From Micractinium sp. NFX-FRZ (taxonomy: Eukaryota; Chlorophyta; Trebouxiophyceae; Chlorellales; Chlorellaceae), in contig CM055506.1 of assembly GCA_029339195.1 (NCBI GenBank), positions 1 through 64,000 of the forward strand: 64,000 nt of DNA, written 5' to 3'. Positions 10,546 through 22,217 of this stretch are shown here, in pieces. A program made the translations under genes and the position numbers. The notes under the pieces are model-generated. The model searched no databases. It worked only from the letters and a program-made list of their open reading frames with translations, and had not been told where the DNA came from. Each line of letters starts with the position of its first letter. The first letter of the stretch is position 1.

Positions 10546-11455
10546 AAAGTCTCTTTTAAAGAGTAGGTGTTTTCAAAAGACTAGCTCCTTTTCCAATTAA
10601 AATTAAAAAAACTTGGTTATGTTTATAAGGTTTTGATTTTTCAGTTATGAAAAAAAAATTTGCGCATTCTCTTTCTCAACGTAAATCATGTTTTTGCAAA
10701 AAAACACGGGCGTTGCCCAGCAAATGTCTGTCCGATCCCATTTTTGTTTGATTCCCATTTTTGAAACAAAAATGGGACCGGGACCGAAAAACCTTAAATT
10801 AGAAATTCAAGGAGAGCCTCCCGTTAATGAGCATGTTGTTTTCAAAAAAATATTTTTTTCGTAAGAACAAAATAATCTTGTATTCCTTTTTCGTTTACAA
10901 AAAAGGACAGACATGTTTTTTAGAAAAAAAGGACTAGATTTTTCTTCTCAAGTTCCGGACATGGAGACCAAAAATGCTTGTAAAAAAACAAAAAATCGAA
11001 ATGCCGAAATTTAAAAATTTGCCGAATTAAACAAAACTTGATTCCAATTTTCAACTCTTTAAGAAAATTTCAATGAATAGTCAATGGATGCAATTTTCGT
11101 GTTAAAGAATATTTCCAGAGATTTTATAGAAACGTATATTTCTCGAGCTTCCATTTTTTCATAATTAGAAACGTTTTCTTTGTTAATTACAAAAAAAATG
11201 CTTGAATCTTTTATTGAATTGTTTTTTGTATATTCAGTGGATTTAGATTAATTAAGTAATAATTAAAAATTTGAAAATCAACAACTTATCCAATTATTTG
11301 GTCATTGGAGTCGAAAAGAATTTCAAAAATTGAACAAAATTATCATTTTTTCAATTTTTGGCATCTGAAACACCTAATTTTCTGTTTTTCCAATAAAATG
11401 ATTGGATGATTGGAAAAAAAGTTCATGTTCAGAATAATTTAGCCATTGAATTTTT
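10546..11455. repeat. rpl16-rps19 spacer
   Basis: An exact C palindrome lies at 10753-10777 and an A-like stem near 10887-10908. The remaining 500 nt are A/T-rich with no recognised feature. Confidence 0.6.
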
Positions 11456-11686
11456 ATGACAAGATCTTTATGGAAGGGTCCTTTTTCTGAAGTTATCACA
11501 AGAAATCAGAAAATTTGGTCTAGGCGCTCGGTAATTTTACCTTATTTGATTGGAAAACAAATTATGATTCATAATGGAAAAAGTTTTCTAACTCTCAAAA
11601 TTACCGATGAAATGGTAGGCCATAAACTAGGTGAATTTGCTAGTACTCGAAGAAAAGCTTTTCACAAAAAAAAAACTAAGAAATAA
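11456..11686 (+). CDS. rps19: Ribosomal protein S19 (uS19m)
   Basis: Small-subunit head protein. 76 aa, slightly shorter than bacterial S19 (about 92) but complete. Diagnostic stretches are [14 protein letters not shown] at the N-terminus, [20 protein letters not shown] in the middle, and [20 protein letters not shown] near the end. The ATG at 11456 gives the family start. Confidence 0.97.
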   Translation: MTRSLWKGPFSEVITRNQKIWSRRSVILPYLIGKQIMIHNGKSFLTLKITDEMVGHKLGEFASTRRKAFHKKKTKK

Positions 11687-11988
11687 TTAAAAAAAGCACC
11701 ATGTTGCTTCTCGTAAACAAGCATGTTTTTTTGAAAAAAAACATTTTTTTGTAAAAACAGAATGACTTTGTATTCTTTTTTTGTTTACGAAAAGGACGAA
11801 AAGATAAAACATTAACGATACCTTAAACAATACCTTAAATTTTTTTAAACTAGAACAAAAACGAAAACAGTTTCCAAAAAAATGGTATTTTTTGGACAAC
11901 TATTTTTTCATGTTTTTGTTTTCAAGTTTCTTTTCGAATTTTTAAGTCAAAGAAACACATTAATAGTTTTATTGTCTAACGCTTCAAA
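11687..11988. other. rps19-rpl10 spacer
   Basis: A/T-rich, with one degenerate A palindrome near 11781-11800. Nothing else is recognised. Confidence 0.5.
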
Positions 11989-12534
11989 ATGATAAATAAT
12001 AAAAAAAGAATAAATAAAATAAAAACACAAAAATTTTTAAACAAATTTTCAATAAAATTTCTTATACAACATAATAATTTCACTGTAAAAGATTGGTTTG
12101 ATTTAAAAAAAAAAATTCAAGAAATTGGTGAGGATTCTGTTGAGATTTTGACAATTAAGAATAGCTTATTAAAAAAAAGTCTATTTACTTTAAACAATCA
12201 AGAAGAATTTCAATTTCTTTGTCAAGGTCCTAATTTTTTAATTGGGTGCAAAAATAAAAATCATTTTAAACCTGTTTGGAATTTTATTAATTCTAACTCT
12301 AAATTGAATTTTATCAGTTGTTTTTATGAAAACCAATTAGTAAATCATCTAGATCTTGAAGTTTTATTCAAAACAGATTTTTCTATTTATTCAAATTTAG
12401 TTGATACTCTAAATAAAAAAACAGAACTGTATAATATATTACAACATGAGTTAACAATGTATCCTTTAGTGGCTCTTCAATTTCATTCGATAACTGTTTT
12501 AGAATATTTAAAACTGTCAAAAAAAAAGAATTAA
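11989..12534 (+). CDS. rpl10: Probable ribosomal protein L10 (uL10m)
   Basis: Probably the stalk-base protein of the mitoribosomal large subunit. 181 aa, basic at both ends. The pattern matches mitochondrial L10 of algae and land plants: an N-terminal FLIQHNNFTVKDWFDLKKKI, a middle EILTIKNSLLKKS segment, then FQFLCQGPNFLIGCKNKNHF (the G.NFLIGC element) and a C-terminal HELTMYPLVALQFHSITVLE. The family is weakly conserved, so the call rests on motif order, size and location after rps19. A profile search with the mitochondrial L10 model would settle it. Confidence 0.72.
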   Translation: MINNKKRINKIKTQKFLNKFSIKFLIQHNNFTVKDWFDLKKKIQEIGEDSVEILTIKNSLLKKSLFTLNNQEEFQFLCQGPNFLIGCKNKNHFKPVWNFINSNSKLNFISCFYENQLVNHLDLEVLFKTDFSIYSNLVDTLNKKTELYNILQHELTMYPLVALQFHSITVLEYLKLSKKKN

Positions 12535-13021
12535 TTTTTGATAAACTTACAACAAAACTGAAAAGAAAAACGAACGTAAGTCTCTCTCCTCTTACAAGCA
12601 GGGAGAGCACTCAAAAAGAGAAGTTTATTGCAATTATTTAAGTGAACAAAAAATGAAATAAGTTAAAAACTTGTTGAAAAAATCCACTTATTTTATTCGT
12701 ATCTATCTTGCTTTCTTTTTCAAAGAAAAGACAGTTCCATTCAATCCCATTTTTGAAACAAAAATGGGAAAGAAAATTGAAAAAATTGAAAAAATCGGAA
12801 TTTTTTGTCCTTTCCTTGAAAAAGAAGGGAAAGACACCACTCAGTTTTTTTCTTTTCCAAGTTTTTTCTCTCAGAATCTCTCCTAGTTTTCAAAAAAGAC
12901 ATTGTTTTTTTTTTTTTAATTTTTAATTCAAGGGAGAATTGAGAAAGATGTCTTTTTTGTGGAAATAAATTACTGATTAAAAAATTTCTGCTAAAAAAAC
13001 AAGAAAAATTAACACAAATTA
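12535..13021. repeat. Spacer downstream of rpl10
   Basis: B and C modules (C palindrome about 12747-12769) with E-type sequence; two short plus-strand ORFs here are translated repeats. Confidence 0.6.
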
Positions 13022-13148
13022 TTTGTCTTTCATATAGAGTATATCAGAAAAAGTAAGAAAAGTCAGAATAAATCGTTTGTTTCTCATATAGAAGAGAAAA
13101 TTAGAAAACATTTTATTACAAAAGCTATTTGTATATCATATAGAATAA
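13022..13148 (+). promoter_or_regulatory. Triple promoter-like element upstream of rns
   Basis: Three diverged copies of TTTGTNTNTCATATAGA have core TCATATAG around 13030, 13084 and 13136, spaced 54 and 52 nt apart, all on the plus strand and about 450-570 nt before rns. The third, ATTTGTATATCATATAGA, nearly matches copies before rnl and rpl5. Position and strand suggest a promoter, perhaps a stronger repeated one for rRNA. Confidence 0.55.
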
Positions 13149-13596
13149 AAAACGAGAAAATATATTGCCAATGATATCGATTACATTTCTTTTTATTCGG
13201 TGGAAATTCTAAAACAAATAAAAAAAAATTAGAAAGTGGCCTCAATGCCAAAAGTTGAAAAAATTCGAAAAAATTGGAATTTTTTGTCCTTTTTTTTCAA
13301 AGAAAAAAAAGACACCGGTCTGTTTTCCTTGTGAAGGAAAAAAGAGGTTTGATTTTATCGATAAAATTTAAAAGAGTAATTAAAAATTTTTTAACACGTT
13401 TTTTGTTTTTGCCAATTCTAGATTTGATTTTTTAATTGTTTAAGAATTCCCACTTCTTGAATTCCAAATTCAAGAAAAAAAAACTGTCGTCTTACTAGGA
13501 AAAAAAAGCATGAATTTCAATTTTTAATATCAACTTTGTAGCTCTGTTTTTTTAGAATTCCTAAGAATTTATCTCACGAGATAAAAATAAAAGAAT
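13149..13596. other. rns leader region
   Basis: Probable 5' transcribed spacer with an E/B-type module near 13253-13316 and A/T-rich sequence up to the rRNA start. Confidence 0.45.
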
Positions 13597-13853
13597 AATT
13601 AGTATGAGTTTGATCCTGGCTCAGAATGAACGCTAGCGATAAGCTTAACACATGCAAGTTGAACGCCAATTCTCTGATTTTTTGAATTGGAGTAGCGAAC
13701 GGGTGAGTAACGCGTAAGAATCTACCTCGCAAACCAAGCAAAGAATTTTCTGAATCTTGGATAAAGTAACATAAAAGGACTCTTCCGTTGCGAGATGAGC
13801 TTGCGTAGGATTAGGTAGTTGGTGGGGTAAAAGCCTACCAAGCCAAAGATCCT

Positions 13854-13906
<53 letters not shown>

Positions 13907-15168
13907 GCTTTCGAGCGGCAGCAGTGAGGAATCTTGGACAATGGGCGAAAGCCTGATCCAGCTATATCGCGTGGGTGATGAAGACTGTGTTGGTTGTAAA
14001 ACCCTTTACTTGTTGAGAGATTATGACAAACAAGAAGAAAAAAGTCCCGGCCAATTTCGTGCCAGCAGCCGCGGTAATACGAGAGGGGCAAGCGTTATTC
14101 GGAATGATTGGGCGTAAAGCGCACGTAGGCTGTTTAGAAAATCAGAAACAAAAAAATCAAAGTTGTGCTTTGACACTTGTTTTTATGATTCCTAAACTTG
14201 AGTGAGTAAGAGGAGAATGGAATTCCTGGCGTAGAGGTAAAATTTGTTGATATCAGGAGGAACACCAAAAGCGAAGGCAATTCTCTGGTACTCTACTGAC
14301 GTTGAGGTGCGACAGCGTGGGGATCAAAAGGGATTAGATACCCCTGTAGTCCACGCCGTCAACGATGACCTTTCTATGAATAGTAAAGCTTTTAACGTCC
14401 ATCTGGGCACAAAAACGTGTTTTTTGCAAGTTTTTGTTCTCTTTGTGTACAAAAGTTTTATCGTTTGTATTAGCTAACGCGTTAAAAGGTCCGCCTGAGG
14501 AGTACGGTCGCAAGACTAAAACTCAAAGGAATAGACGGGGGCTCACACAAGTGGTGGAACATGTGGTTTAATTCGAAACAACGCGCAAAACCTTACCAGT
14601 CCTTGACATAATCTTTTTACAATCTCTTTCTATCTAGAGATAATCTCCTCACCTTTTTGAAGAGAGTAAAGATTACAGGTGTTGCATGGCTGTCGTCAGT
14701 TCGTGTTGTGAAATGTTGGATTAATTTCCTTAACGAACGAAACCCCTCTTTTCATTCAAAACATGAACAGTGTTTCTGTTTTAAATGGAAAGACAGCTGG
14801 TGATAGACTAGAGGAAGGGAGGGATCACGTCAAGTCCTCATGACCCTTATGGGCTGGGCTACACACGTGTTACAATGGTGAGGACAAAGAGGAGCAATGA
14901 TGAGAGTCGGAGCAAATCTCAAAAAACTCACCCCAGTTCAGATTGTTCTCTGCAACTCGAGAACATGAAGCCGGAATCACTAGTAATCGTGGATCAGCAC
15001 GCCACGGTGAATCTGTACCTGAGCCTTGTACTCCCCGCCCGTCACACACTGCGAGTTGATAGTGTAGGAAGTCTTTTCTGAAAAGAGAAAAATAGTGTTT
15101 CATCTTGAGAGTTTGAAAAATGGATTTTTCTCTTTTTAGTGAGCCGAATATAAGATTAGTGAGTGGTG

Positions 15169-15211
<43 letters not shown>

Positions 15212-15220
15212 TATGGTGAT
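13597..15220 (+). rRNA. rns: Small-subunit ribosomal RNA
   Basis: Mitochondrial 16S-like rRNA. It starts around GAGTTTGATCCTGGCTCAG (13606 on), contains GTGCCAGCAGCCGCGGTAA near 14059 (the 530 loop), GGATTAGATACCC near 14332, ACTCAAAGGAATAGACGGGG near 14520, and ends near GTCGTAACAAGGTAGCCGTA (15173 on) and CCTGCGGCTGGATTA. No CCTCC anti-Shine-Dalgarno follows, so the 3' end is approximate. All conserved domains appear in one piece with no intron. Confidence 0.96.
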
Positions 15221-15566
15221 AGCTTTCAAGAGCACTTTTTGGGTTCAAAGCCTAATATCACTAAATAAAACAGAGTCATGTTGAATTTCTTCTTTTTTTC
15301 ATCCGATTTCCTTTCTTTAAACTTTTTTTCTGAAAAAAATGGATTTTTCATTCAATTGACAATTCAAAAGCAAGACTTTAAATAAACTTTGAATTCCCAG
15401 TCATTTTTTAAAGCTTCTTTTGTTTAAAAAAATGCGAAATTAGGAAAAAACCAATGAAAACAAAACAGAAAATTTCTAGAACTGGTGAATTTTTGTGTTT
15501 TAATTTTTTTTTTAGTCAATAAAATATGTAAATACACATAAAATTTTGTTTAATTCACTCTTTTTT
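15221..15566. other. Spacer downstream of rns
   Basis: A/T-rich, with nothing recognised; it leads into the anomalous ORF region. Confidence 0.5.
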
Positions 15567-15764
15567 ATGGCTTTTTTAACAAAAATTCTAAAGATTTTTG
15601 CAAGATTGTTTCAATTTTCATTACTCGTCTTTGTTGGGTTCTTACTTTTTCTAATTCTCACAGAATTTTTGTCAAGTCTCCAGAATCCTTCGCAATTTTT
15701 CACCTTTTTAATGTCATTATTTAATTTCTTTATTCATGGTGTGAAAACGCATACTTTTTTCTAG
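15567..15764 (+). CDS. Hypothetical small membrane protein
   Basis: An unrecognised 65-aa ORF from the ATG at 15567. It is mostly hydrophobic, with one strong membrane segment around residues 15-35 (LFQFSLLVFVGFLLFLILTE) and a second weaker one near residues 48-58, after a short Lys/Arg-containing N-terminus. It is the first of several small ORFs in the convergent gap between rns and cox1. No family is recognised; it could be chance coding in T-rich DNA or a plasmid-derived gene. Confidence 0.3.
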   Translation: MAFLTKILKIFARLFQFSLLVFVGFLLFLILTEFLSSLQNPSQFFTFLMSLFNFFIHGVKTHTFF

Positions 15765-15843
15765 CACTTTCCCCATATATGACTCTGAGTTGGAAGTCTT
15801 TTTGGAAAGATATTTTGGATTTCATTGAAAAAGATTTTGGTAA

Positions 15844-16603
15844 AAAATAGATGGCTCTAGTCGATCTTTCTGGTTTTTTGTTTTTTATCTAGTTATTCTT
15901 GTAGCCTCTCAATATTTTTCGCAGGATTTTTTTTCTTTTTGTATGGAAAATCCCGCGAATATTAATCTGGATATTGGTAACACTGTGAGTTGGTCAGAGT
16001 TTGAGTAATTTTTAGAGTATGTCTATGATGAAAAAATTTTAGAACAGTTTAGTGAAACTTTTCTTGAAATTGAAAAATCATTGGAAACTTCAGTCTTACA
16101 AAAAACTTCACCAATTTTTGAATTTTCCTCACAAGATTTGCAATTTTCCTCACGAGGAAAATCAATTTCAATAGAAACTCTTTTAGATTCTCCAGGATTT
16201 TTGAATCAACATCTATCTTCTGATGACTGTGAATTGAAAAATCCTCCTTGTTCACCCGTTCAAATAAGCAAATCGGTCTCTGATTATGGATTTGTAACTA
16301 TGGAAACATATGCTTTAAGAATTTTACAAGTTCTAGAAAATAAAAAAAAAGCAAGAAAACATAGAAAAGGTCGACCTAAGTAAATTGTTAAAAATAGCTT
16401 CTATACAACGCGAAAAAATAAAGATATTTGTACCAGGATTGGGAACTCTAGACCCTTATAATTACATACCGTATCTAGTTTGGCTTTACAATCAGAGGCA
16501 AAGAAATCCAGGTCTTTTTTTACGTCGTCGTATTAAAGTACTAGACTGGTTATTTAAAGAGAATCGAAAATCTTTTTTTAAAGAGATGGTTAGACGAGAT
16601 TAA
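15844..16603 (+). pseudogene. Broken ORF with in-frame TAA and poly-A frameshift
   Basis: One reading frame is open from 15844 to a TAA at 16006-16008 and then on to 16383; it begins with a hydrophobic stretch and continues as a hydrophilic part ending RKHRKGRPK. At an A9 run (16342-16350) the +1 frame takes over and is open to 16603, with a stretch containing GLGTLDPYNYIPYLVWLYNQ and a basic C-terminus. The second half has no ATG near its start. The pattern suggests a single gene of about 250 codons broken by one nonsense change and one homopolymer indel, or read by recoding. No family is recognised. Confidence 0.35.
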
Positions 16604-17028
16604 ATTTCTAGAATGTTTTTAAATATGATGTTTTTTCTAAAATAAACAACCTTTTTTTAGTTTTTTTTGTTTTATTATTTATGGTAAACGGAACTAAATG
16701 AAAACTAATTAGACTTGTGAAAAATTTCCATTTTTTAATGGTATGGTGTCGTTTTATGTTTAGCTCATAATGAATCGCCGCGCCTCTCAAATTTTTTTTT
16801 AAAGACTTTTTTTATTTGTATTTAAGATTATCAATTATGTACGTTTCTTTGTAAATACAGTAAAATTAAAAAAATTGAGGCTTATTTTATATTTTTTAAT
16901 TTTATAAGAACTAAAAAAATTTAAAAATATTTCTTAATTTAGAAGATACAATGTTAAAAAACCTCAAAAAGTGAAAACTTTTTTATTTTCAATTTTAACT
17001 AACAACACTGTTTTTATAATTTTAACTT
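16604..17028. other. Spacer, nothing recognised
   Basis: Very A/T-rich; no tRNA, palindrome family or coding signal was identified. Confidence 0.5.
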
Positions 17029-17265
17029 TTGGGGGTAGAATACTTTAAAGAGCATGCTTTGATAAATTGTCAATTAAAAACAAAGCAAATAAACAACATT
17101 TTAAATCAAGAAAATAACTTGAAGTCTATTCCTAGTTTACTAGTAAGAGTAGAAATTCCAAAGGAAGTCGAAATTCATAAATTCTCTTTTATGCCAAAAA
17201 TTTTTGACACCGTTTATGCGAAAAAAAGATTTTATAAAATACAAAATTCTGGTTTTTTCTCATAA
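17029..17265 (+). pseudogene. Open frame without ATG, unknown
   Basis: A 78-codon open frame beginning after a TAA at 17023-17025; the only early start is TTG. The product is mixed polar (for example SLLVRVEIPKEVEIHKFSFM). The lack of an ATG suggests a remnant or an exon-like fragment of the same decayed region. Confidence 0.25.
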
Positions 17266-17363
17266 ACTAAGAAACAAGTTGTTACTCAAATTTTTTCCAT
17301 TTTTTTAGAAGTTGTTTGAAATAAATTTGAAATAAAATAGAAATCTGTTAATTTCAACTCTTT

Positions 17364-17651
17364 TTAATTTTCTATACAAGTTACTCCATGAAGCTTACCA
17401 AACGCATTTGTGATTAAAGAACGAAGCCAAGGGTTGTCATTAAATAAAGTTTCCATCCTAGTAAAGTTTCTTTCATAATCATGAAAAGAACTTTGTGACT
17501 CTTTTAGAATTTCATAAGCGGATTTTTCATATTGAACAGATTTTTCATCTTTTACTGTCCATTGAGAAAATTTGGAGCGATTGTTTAAAATAAAAAGCGT
17601 AATATCATTTATTAAGTTTTTAATCAGAGTATTTTGTTCTTGAAAAATAAT
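17364..17651 (-). pseudogene. 95-codon open frame without usable start
   Basis: The minus strand is open for 95 codons, protein-like in composition (for example NRSKFSQWTVKDEKSVQYEK and NDNPWLRSLITNAFGKLHG), but its only ATG is near the end. Short open stretches in other frames upstream (17.7-17.9 kb, including RFHYLDPNDFEVLLAQLV) look like earlier parts of the same protein separated by frameshifts. No homologue is recognised. Confidence 0.3.
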
Positions 17652-17907
17652 TTAAAGTTTCTAAACAACGACACAAAACAAAAAATCGGTAATCAACAGA
17701 TTGCAAATTAGTTTACTTTTGTAGATGTAGATTTTGAAAATATTATACTAATTGCGCTAGTAACACTTCAAAATCATTGGGGTCCAAATAATGAAATCTG
17801 AAATTATGAAAAATTTTATTTGGATCAGGCGGATCTTGATCCTCATTTTTTGAGAATTTTCAAGCATTCTTATAACCAAACTAGCATCTTCTCAAACAGG
17901 AAAAGAA

Positions 17908-18202
17908 TTAAAGAAAAGGACTCGATTTATAAAACAAATAAATCACTAAAACAATAAAAACAAAGAGAAAAATGAGTAATAAATAATAGAAAATTTTTTC
18001 ATAATTTAGTTGTTTTTCTGTTTGTCTGGGCTTTTCTGGTTGTCCGGTTACTAAAATCTCAAAAAAACCAAAAAGTAAATCTAGAATTTCTCGGAATTTG
18101 AAAAATGAAAAAGCAACGCAATGAATACAAATTAGAAAAAGAGTGAGAAAGGGGGGAATTTATGCAAAATTCTTTTAAATAAGAAAAAGCATGTGTCAAC
18201 AT
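17908..18202 (-). pseudogene. Two-helix membrane ORF split at a C6 homopolymer
   Basis: The ATG at 18202 overlaps the stop of the upstream ORF by 7 nt. In frame it ends at 18059 after 47 aa, but a one-base shift at the run of six G on the plus strand (18151-18156) opens a frame to 17908 with two membrane segments (near LTLFLICIHCVAFSFF and YYLLLIFLFVFIVLVIYLFY) separated by a polar loop. It is either a decayed gene or a sequence error in the homopolymer. Confidence 0.35.
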
Positions 18203-18369
18203 TTCACTACTAGTTGAAAAATCAAAAAAAAAAACTGTCCGACAAAACTAAAGAGGAGCCATGATAAAATCAGAAAAAACAAAATCACGTAAATCACTAG
18301 AACAACAACCAACAACTCCAAAGTGAGTTTCTTGGAAAATCTAGAAACCTTAGAGAAAGAATTCTTCAT
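18196..18369 (-). CDS. Hypothetical small membrane protein (57 aa)
   Basis: An ATG-started 57-aa ORF with a basic N-terminus (MKNSFSKVSRFSKK) and one long hydrophobic segment. Its stop overlaps the start of the next minus-strand ORF by 7 nt, an operon-like arrangement. It resembles the plus-strand small ORF at 15567 in layout (basic start, then a membrane segment) but not clearly in sequence. No family is recognised. Confidence 0.35.
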   Translation of the reverse strand: MKNSFSKVSRFSKKLTLELLVVVLVIYVILFFLILSWLLFSFVGQFFFLIFQLVVKC

Positions 18370-18514
18370 AAAATTATAAAATCTATTTTTTTTTATAATT
18401 ACAAATTTTTAAACCTGTGAGTCAAAAAATAAAAAATGCTTTCTTTTATGAAATAAAAAAAGTAATAAAATGCTTCCTTAAAAAAAAAGGGATATTGCTT
18501 TTTTTAGTGAAATT

Positions 18515-18544
18515 TTCCTCCATTTTGTTTAGAAAATGGAGGAA
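18515..18544. terminator. cox1 3' hairpin
   Basis: Perfect 12-bp arms (18515-18526, 18533-18544) with a 6-nt loop, about 55 nt past the cox1 stop on its transcribed strand. A probable transcript-end or stability element. Confidence 0.6.
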
Positions 18545-18598
18545 TCCTTTACTCTAAATTTCTTTAGAGTGAAATACGAAATGTGTCACCTAGCAAAT

Positions 18599-20520
<1,922 letters not shown>

Positions 20521-21026
20521 AAATCTGAAAAATTTTTGGCATTAAAAGTCTGTCCAATGTTTTTTTTCAAAAAAACATTGAAATTGAAAAAATTAAGACG
20601 TCCTTTTTTCTAAACAAAAAAGGAAGCCAAAAATTGAAAAAAGTCTCGTTTTTTCGATTTTTGATACCTGTCCCATTTTTGTTAACAAAAATGGGAATAA
20701 GAGCCATTTTAAAACAGTCTGGCGTGCCCAAACCAAAGATGTTTTTAACATAAACAATCGAGGTTGAAAAAAAGGATGCCTGTGAATAGTCAAGTCAAGA
20801 TTGACTTGACAAAAATTGAAAAAATTAGAATTTTTTCAATTTTTGACGCCGTTTCTTTTGTTTTTTGAAAAAGAAACATTGAAAAAAAAATTGATCTGAA
20901 TTCTACAAAAAAACTTTTTTTATACAAAACTTAAATTTTTTCTCTATATAAAAAACACATGTTGTCTCTTTTTTTACTCGAAGTCTGTCAAACTAGTTTA
21001 CGCAAAGTCTAAATAACTAATGGGGC
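20521..21026. repeat. Repeat-rich spacer upstream of cox1
   Basis: E palindromes (about 20519-20542, 20630-20670, 20812-20851), an A-like stem (20609-20632) and a C stem (about 20672-20698). TTTTTTATATAGAGAAAAAA on the minus strand (about 20939-20958) partly matches the promoter-like core and faces cox1. Confidence 0.55.
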
Positions 21027-21245
21027 TCACTGTTGACTTTCTAATAACTTTGTCATTTGAGAATTGAGAGTATCAATTAGCGAATTCACTTCATCTTCTG
21101 TGTGTTTGACATAACTTTTTCCATTCTTTAGAAGCGTAAATCCATTTATTTGTTCAAATCTACCACTTCCTTGAAAAGTCTTATTGTTTTCAATTTCTTT
21201 TTTTATGGTACCGCCAACTAGTTGGAAAAATTGTTTCCGCTTTTC
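21027..21245 (-). pseudogene. 72-codon open frame lacking a start
   Basis: Minus-strand open frame between TGA codons, protein-like (FQGSGRFEQINGFTLLKNGK, then YVKHTEDEVNSLIDTLNSQM) but with no ATG until near its end. The frame upstream of the TGA (RESSQGYS) also reads like coding sequence. A likely gene remnant of unknown family. Confidence 0.3.
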
Positions 21246-22051
21246 TCATGAATAACCTTGAGATGATTCCCTAAAAAGATGGCAAAAAGATTTTTTTTTC
21301 CTTTATTATCAAAGAGGCTGTATTTCTGAAAAAATTGCACTATAAGACCCTCTAGAATGCCTTTTTTTTAATTGTTTAGAAAAAAATATTTTTTTATTAT
21401 AGTCCCAGTTTTGTTCCAAAACTGGGATCGAGTTTTCTTAAGCAAAGAAATTTTTCTCTAAATCAGCATCATTAAAAAAACTTTGAAATTGATCTTCCTT
21501 TTTCGTAAAAGAAAAAGAACAGAACTCTTTTTTAATGACTCGAACAGATTTTTTTAGAATAAAACATTGCAATTGGTGTCAAAAATTGTCCTGTTTTTTT
21601 GAGAAAAATATGAAAAATATATCCTATGTTTTTTTTCAAAAAACAGAAGAAATCGGTCCCATTTTTGTTTTAAAAATGGGAAAGAGTCAATATAAAAAAT
21701 ATCATTTTTTGTACTGAATTCAAGAAAAAATTTATTTGCCTTTGCTTTTTTTTTTCGTTTACGAAAAAAGACCGACAGGCGGGGGCTTCAAAGATTTTTA
21801 GAAAAATAAAAATAATTAAAAAATATAAAAAATATAGAAAAGCTGTGTGTTTTTCTTTAAAAGATTACTTGATTAGCTTGGTGTCAAAAATTTGAATTTT
21901 TCAAATTTTTGGCAAAACGTAGAAAAAATGTATTTCATATTTTTCTTTTTAAACAAATACCTCACAACTGGTGTCTTTCCTTTCTTTGAAAAAGAAAGGA
22001 CCAAAGAGAAAACAACGTTTTTTTCCCTCTATTTTTTTAGTCTAAAAATGG
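21246..22051. repeat. Composite repeat spacer upstream of cox1/downstream of nad4
   Basis: Contains one copy of a composite dispersed repeat (about 21621-21745), A, B and C modules, and no credible gene. Confidence 0.6.
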
Positions 22052-22132
22052 TTCTACTTGCTTCTTCTCTTACTCTATTGGAGAAGAAACAAGTAGAATA
22101 TGTTTTTTCTTGAATTTCTAATTCAAGAAAAA
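22052..22132. terminator. nad4 3' hairpins
   Basis: A stem with one bulged base (TTCTACTTG.TTCTTCTC against GAGAAGAA.CAAGTAGAA, about 22052-22098), followed by a D-type palindrome (about 22103-22132), lies 85-165 nt after nad4. Confidence 0.55.
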
Positions 22133-22217
22133 ACACTTAAAAATCCAAATCAAGTCACTTTTTGAGTGCCACTTTTAAGATCTTGTAAAATTGAAATTCT
22201 TGTATAAAGAAATTCAT

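Noticed and set aside
12671..12926. Two overlapping plus-strand ORFs after rpl10
   Set aside because: Built from B, C and E modules; same peptide phrases as other repeat-derived frames.
13645..15235. Several ORFs on both strands inside rns
   Set aside because: They overlap universally conserved small-rRNA sequence; chance frames.
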